Shown: piece after piece, positions 20,056 through 20,786 of the stretch
Layout: each line of letters begins with the position of its first letter
Numbering within the stretch: the stretch's first letter is position 1
Origin: Longimicrobium sp.
Lineage (GTDB): Bacteria > Gemmatimonadota > Gemmatimonadetes > Longimicrobiales > Longimicrobiaceae
Reading direction: 5' to 3'
NCBI RefSeq assembly: GCF_036388275.1
Contig: NZ_DASVSF010000101.1
Coordinates: forward strand, 1 to 20,786
Length of the DNA stretch: 20,786 nt
Made by a program: the position numbers and the translations under genes
Notes under the pieces: generated by a model
Seen by the model: only the letters and a program-made list of their open reading frames with translations
What the model was told of the DNA's origin: nothing
The model's database searches: none

Positions 20056-20088
20056 CCCCTCCCCGCACAAACCGCGTGCGGAGAGGGG
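20056..20088 (-). repeat. REP-like hairpin, inverted variant
   Basis: CCCCTCCCCGCAC (20056-20068) pairs with GTGCGGAGAGGGG (20076-20088) around loop AAACCGC. It is the reverse complement of the element at 12304-12336 apart from one loop base. Confidence 0.8.
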
Positions 20089-20130
20089 GGAACTTCGGGT
20101 GCGGACGAGGCGGATTCGGCGCGTCGGCGG

Positions 20131-20195
20131 GCGCCCCCCATCCCCAGCCCTTCCCCCGCAAACCCCGCGGGGGAAGGGAGCCAGTGCCGTGCGTC
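20131..20195 (+). repeat. Hairpin-bearing dispersed repeat (copy also at 6134-6199)
   Basis: Same orientation and nearly identical to 6134-6199, including the stem CCCTTCCCCCGC (20148-20159) with GCGGGGGAAGGG (20167-20178). The loop is one A shorter. Confidence 0.85.
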
Positions 20196-20250
20196 ACGCC
20201 AGCCTCTTCGCAGCAGCGGGCACCGTCACCGAGGCCTCGGCTGCCGTGTG

Positions 20251-20311
20251 GCCCTCACCCGTCCTCGCTCAGGCTCGTCCACCCTCTCCCACAAACAGCG
20301 TGGGAGAGGGG
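20251..20311 (-). repeat. Inverted copy of the 7358-7420 hairpin block
   Basis: It starts GGCCCTCACCCGTCCTCGCT and ends with the hairpin CCCTCTCCCAC (20282-20292), AAACAGC, GTGGGAGAGGG (20300-20310). It is the reverse complement of 7358-7420 with about three differences. Confidence 0.85.
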
Positions 20312-20401
20312 ATACACACCAGTCGGGTGCGCGCTCAAGTCATTGGTGCGCACCCATTTGTCGTCCACCCCCGGACGCACACACCTGCCCGCACACCCCA
20401 G

Positions 20402-20545
20402 CCTGTCATCCTGAGCCCCAGGCGCACCGCACCTGCCCGCGCCCTAACCCACGCGGGGCGAAGGATCTAGCCGCGGACACGTACCAGCCAAGGCGCGGCA
20501 GCGGTCACCGATGTGTTAGCCTCGGCTGCCGTGGGGCCCTCACCC
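20402..20545 (-). repeat. Dispersed intergenic module, reverse orientation, well preserved
   Basis: Landmarks on the plus strand are CCTGTCATCCTGAGCCCCAG, GCGCACCGCACCTGCCCGC, GGGGCGAAGGATCTAGCCGC, GGACACGTACCAGCC, GCGCGGCAGCGGTCACCG and CTCGGCTGCCGTGGGGCCC. It is the reverse complement of the copies at 7422-7553 and 11985-12118. Confidence 0.85.
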
Positions 20546-20567
20546 GGCCGCGCTGACACGCGTGCCA

Positions 20568-20591
20568 CCCTCTCCCGCAAGCGGGAGAGGG
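20568..20591. repeat. Palindromic hairpin CCCTCTCCCGC/GCGGGAGAGGG
   Basis: A perfect 11-bp stem (20568-20578 with 20581-20591) encloses AA. One half of the same palindrome occurs in both arms of the 46-bp inverted repeat. Confidence 0.85.
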
Positions 20592-20635
20592 TGTACACAC
20601 CAGAGTCGCGCGCGCGCACGGCGAGTCGAAGCGCA

Positions 20636-20681
20636 ATCGAATTCTCCCCTCTCCCGCTTGCGCTACCCATTACCCACATCT
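20636..20681 (-). repeat. 46-bp inverted repeat, right arm
   Basis: Exact reverse complement of 122-167, running from ATCGAATTCTCCCC to CATTACCCACATCT. Sequence homology stops abruptly on both sides of the 46 nt. Confidence 0.85.
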
Positions 20682-20786
20682 TTGTATCGGGCCAGGGACG
20701 CCCAAAACCAAGGTGACAGCAGGGGTTTGGCCCTCATCTGCGTCCACTCGGGAGACGGAGCAGCGCGCATTCCGGTGCGTAGACGC

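Larger units (their letters stand above)
20037..20786. other. Intergenic repeat mosaic at the right end
   Basis: No gene is supported. The stretch is a chain of repeat elements also seen elsewhere in the window, many of them inverted. These are a hairpin (20056-20088), the block shared with 6134-6199 (20131-20195), the inverse of the 7358-7420 block (20251-20311), a reverse dispersed module (20402-20545), a further hairpin (20568-20591) and the right arm of the 46-bp inverted repeat (20636-20681). The last 100 nt show nothing else except the direct repeat of the window's first bases. Confidence 0.75.

Noticed and set aside
18666..20141. 491-residue minus-strand frame opposite the cyanophycinase and ferritin-like genes
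   Set aside because: It spans two well supported plus-strand genes and repeat DNA and has no motif.
122..20681. Composite transposon or integrative element bounded by the 46-bp inverted repeats
   Set aside because: No transposase, integrase or target-site duplication is visible, and most genes inside look like ordinary chromosomal genes.
20037..20786. Small plus-strand proteins at the right end
   Set aside because: All frames pass through dispersed repeats and hairpins shared with other intergenic regions, and none has a ribosome-binding site or recognisable sequence.

Overview
This is a high-GC bacterial chromosome segment with compact genes, GTG and ATG starts, overlapping stop/start junctions and unusually repeat-rich intergenic DNA. 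The gene content is an Omp85-type outer-membrane protein, M48 lipoproteins, a prepilin peptidase, a NarL/HisKA_3 two-component pair and a cyanophycinase with an isoaspartyl dipeptidase. Together with the style of the intergenic repeats, this fits a diderm such as Gemmatimonadota, perhaps a Longimicrobium relative. That assignment is inference; there is no rRNA or other marker in the window.

Layout. 1-636 is repeat DNA with no convincing gene. 637-4095 (minus) holds a TrmH/SpoU RNA methyltransferase, then a type IV prepilin peptidase overlapping it by 4 nt, then an ABC exporter half-transporter. 4180-5921 (plus) is a tandem pair of M48 metalloprotease lipoproteins joined by a TGATG junction and closed by a clear intrinsic terminator. 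5976-7653 is repeat DNA interrupted by a lower-GC toxin-antitoxin cassette: a VapC-like PIN toxin placed before a Phd-like antitoxin, with a readable promoter and operator. 7654-9861 (minus) is a large secreted or outer-membrane protein with an Omp85-like VRGY motif. Divergent from it are a DUF2243 membrane protein and an L,D-transpeptidase. 11506-12399 is a dense repeat mosaic.

12447-16828 (minus) is a signalling block. It holds a soluble histidine kinase with a probable RsbRD-type N-terminus, a NarL/FixJ response regulator coupled to it, a small 72-residue ORF, and an uncommon PAS-PAS-GntR fusion protein. 17249-20036 (plus) holds an IadA-like isoaspartyl dipeptidase, a cyanophycinase and a ferritin-like/DUF2383 protein. 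The first two would turn cyanophycin into Asp-Arg dipeptides and then into free amino acids. 20037-20786 is again repeat mosaic.

The most unusual features are non-coding. (i) A mosaic family of roughly 110-180 nt modules and G/C-rich hairpins occurs at almost every long intergenic gap, in both orientations; several hairpins share a 7-nt loop while their stems differ in a paired way. (ii) Short 8- or 9-nt tandem repeats start at or within a few bases of the stop codons of four unrelated genes. (iii) A 46-bp perfect inverted repeat lies near the two ends of the window. Among the proteins, the PAS-PAS-GntR fusion, the apparent Lys-to-Glu change at the metal-bridging position of the IadA-like enzyme and the reversed toxin-antitoxin order deserve a second look.
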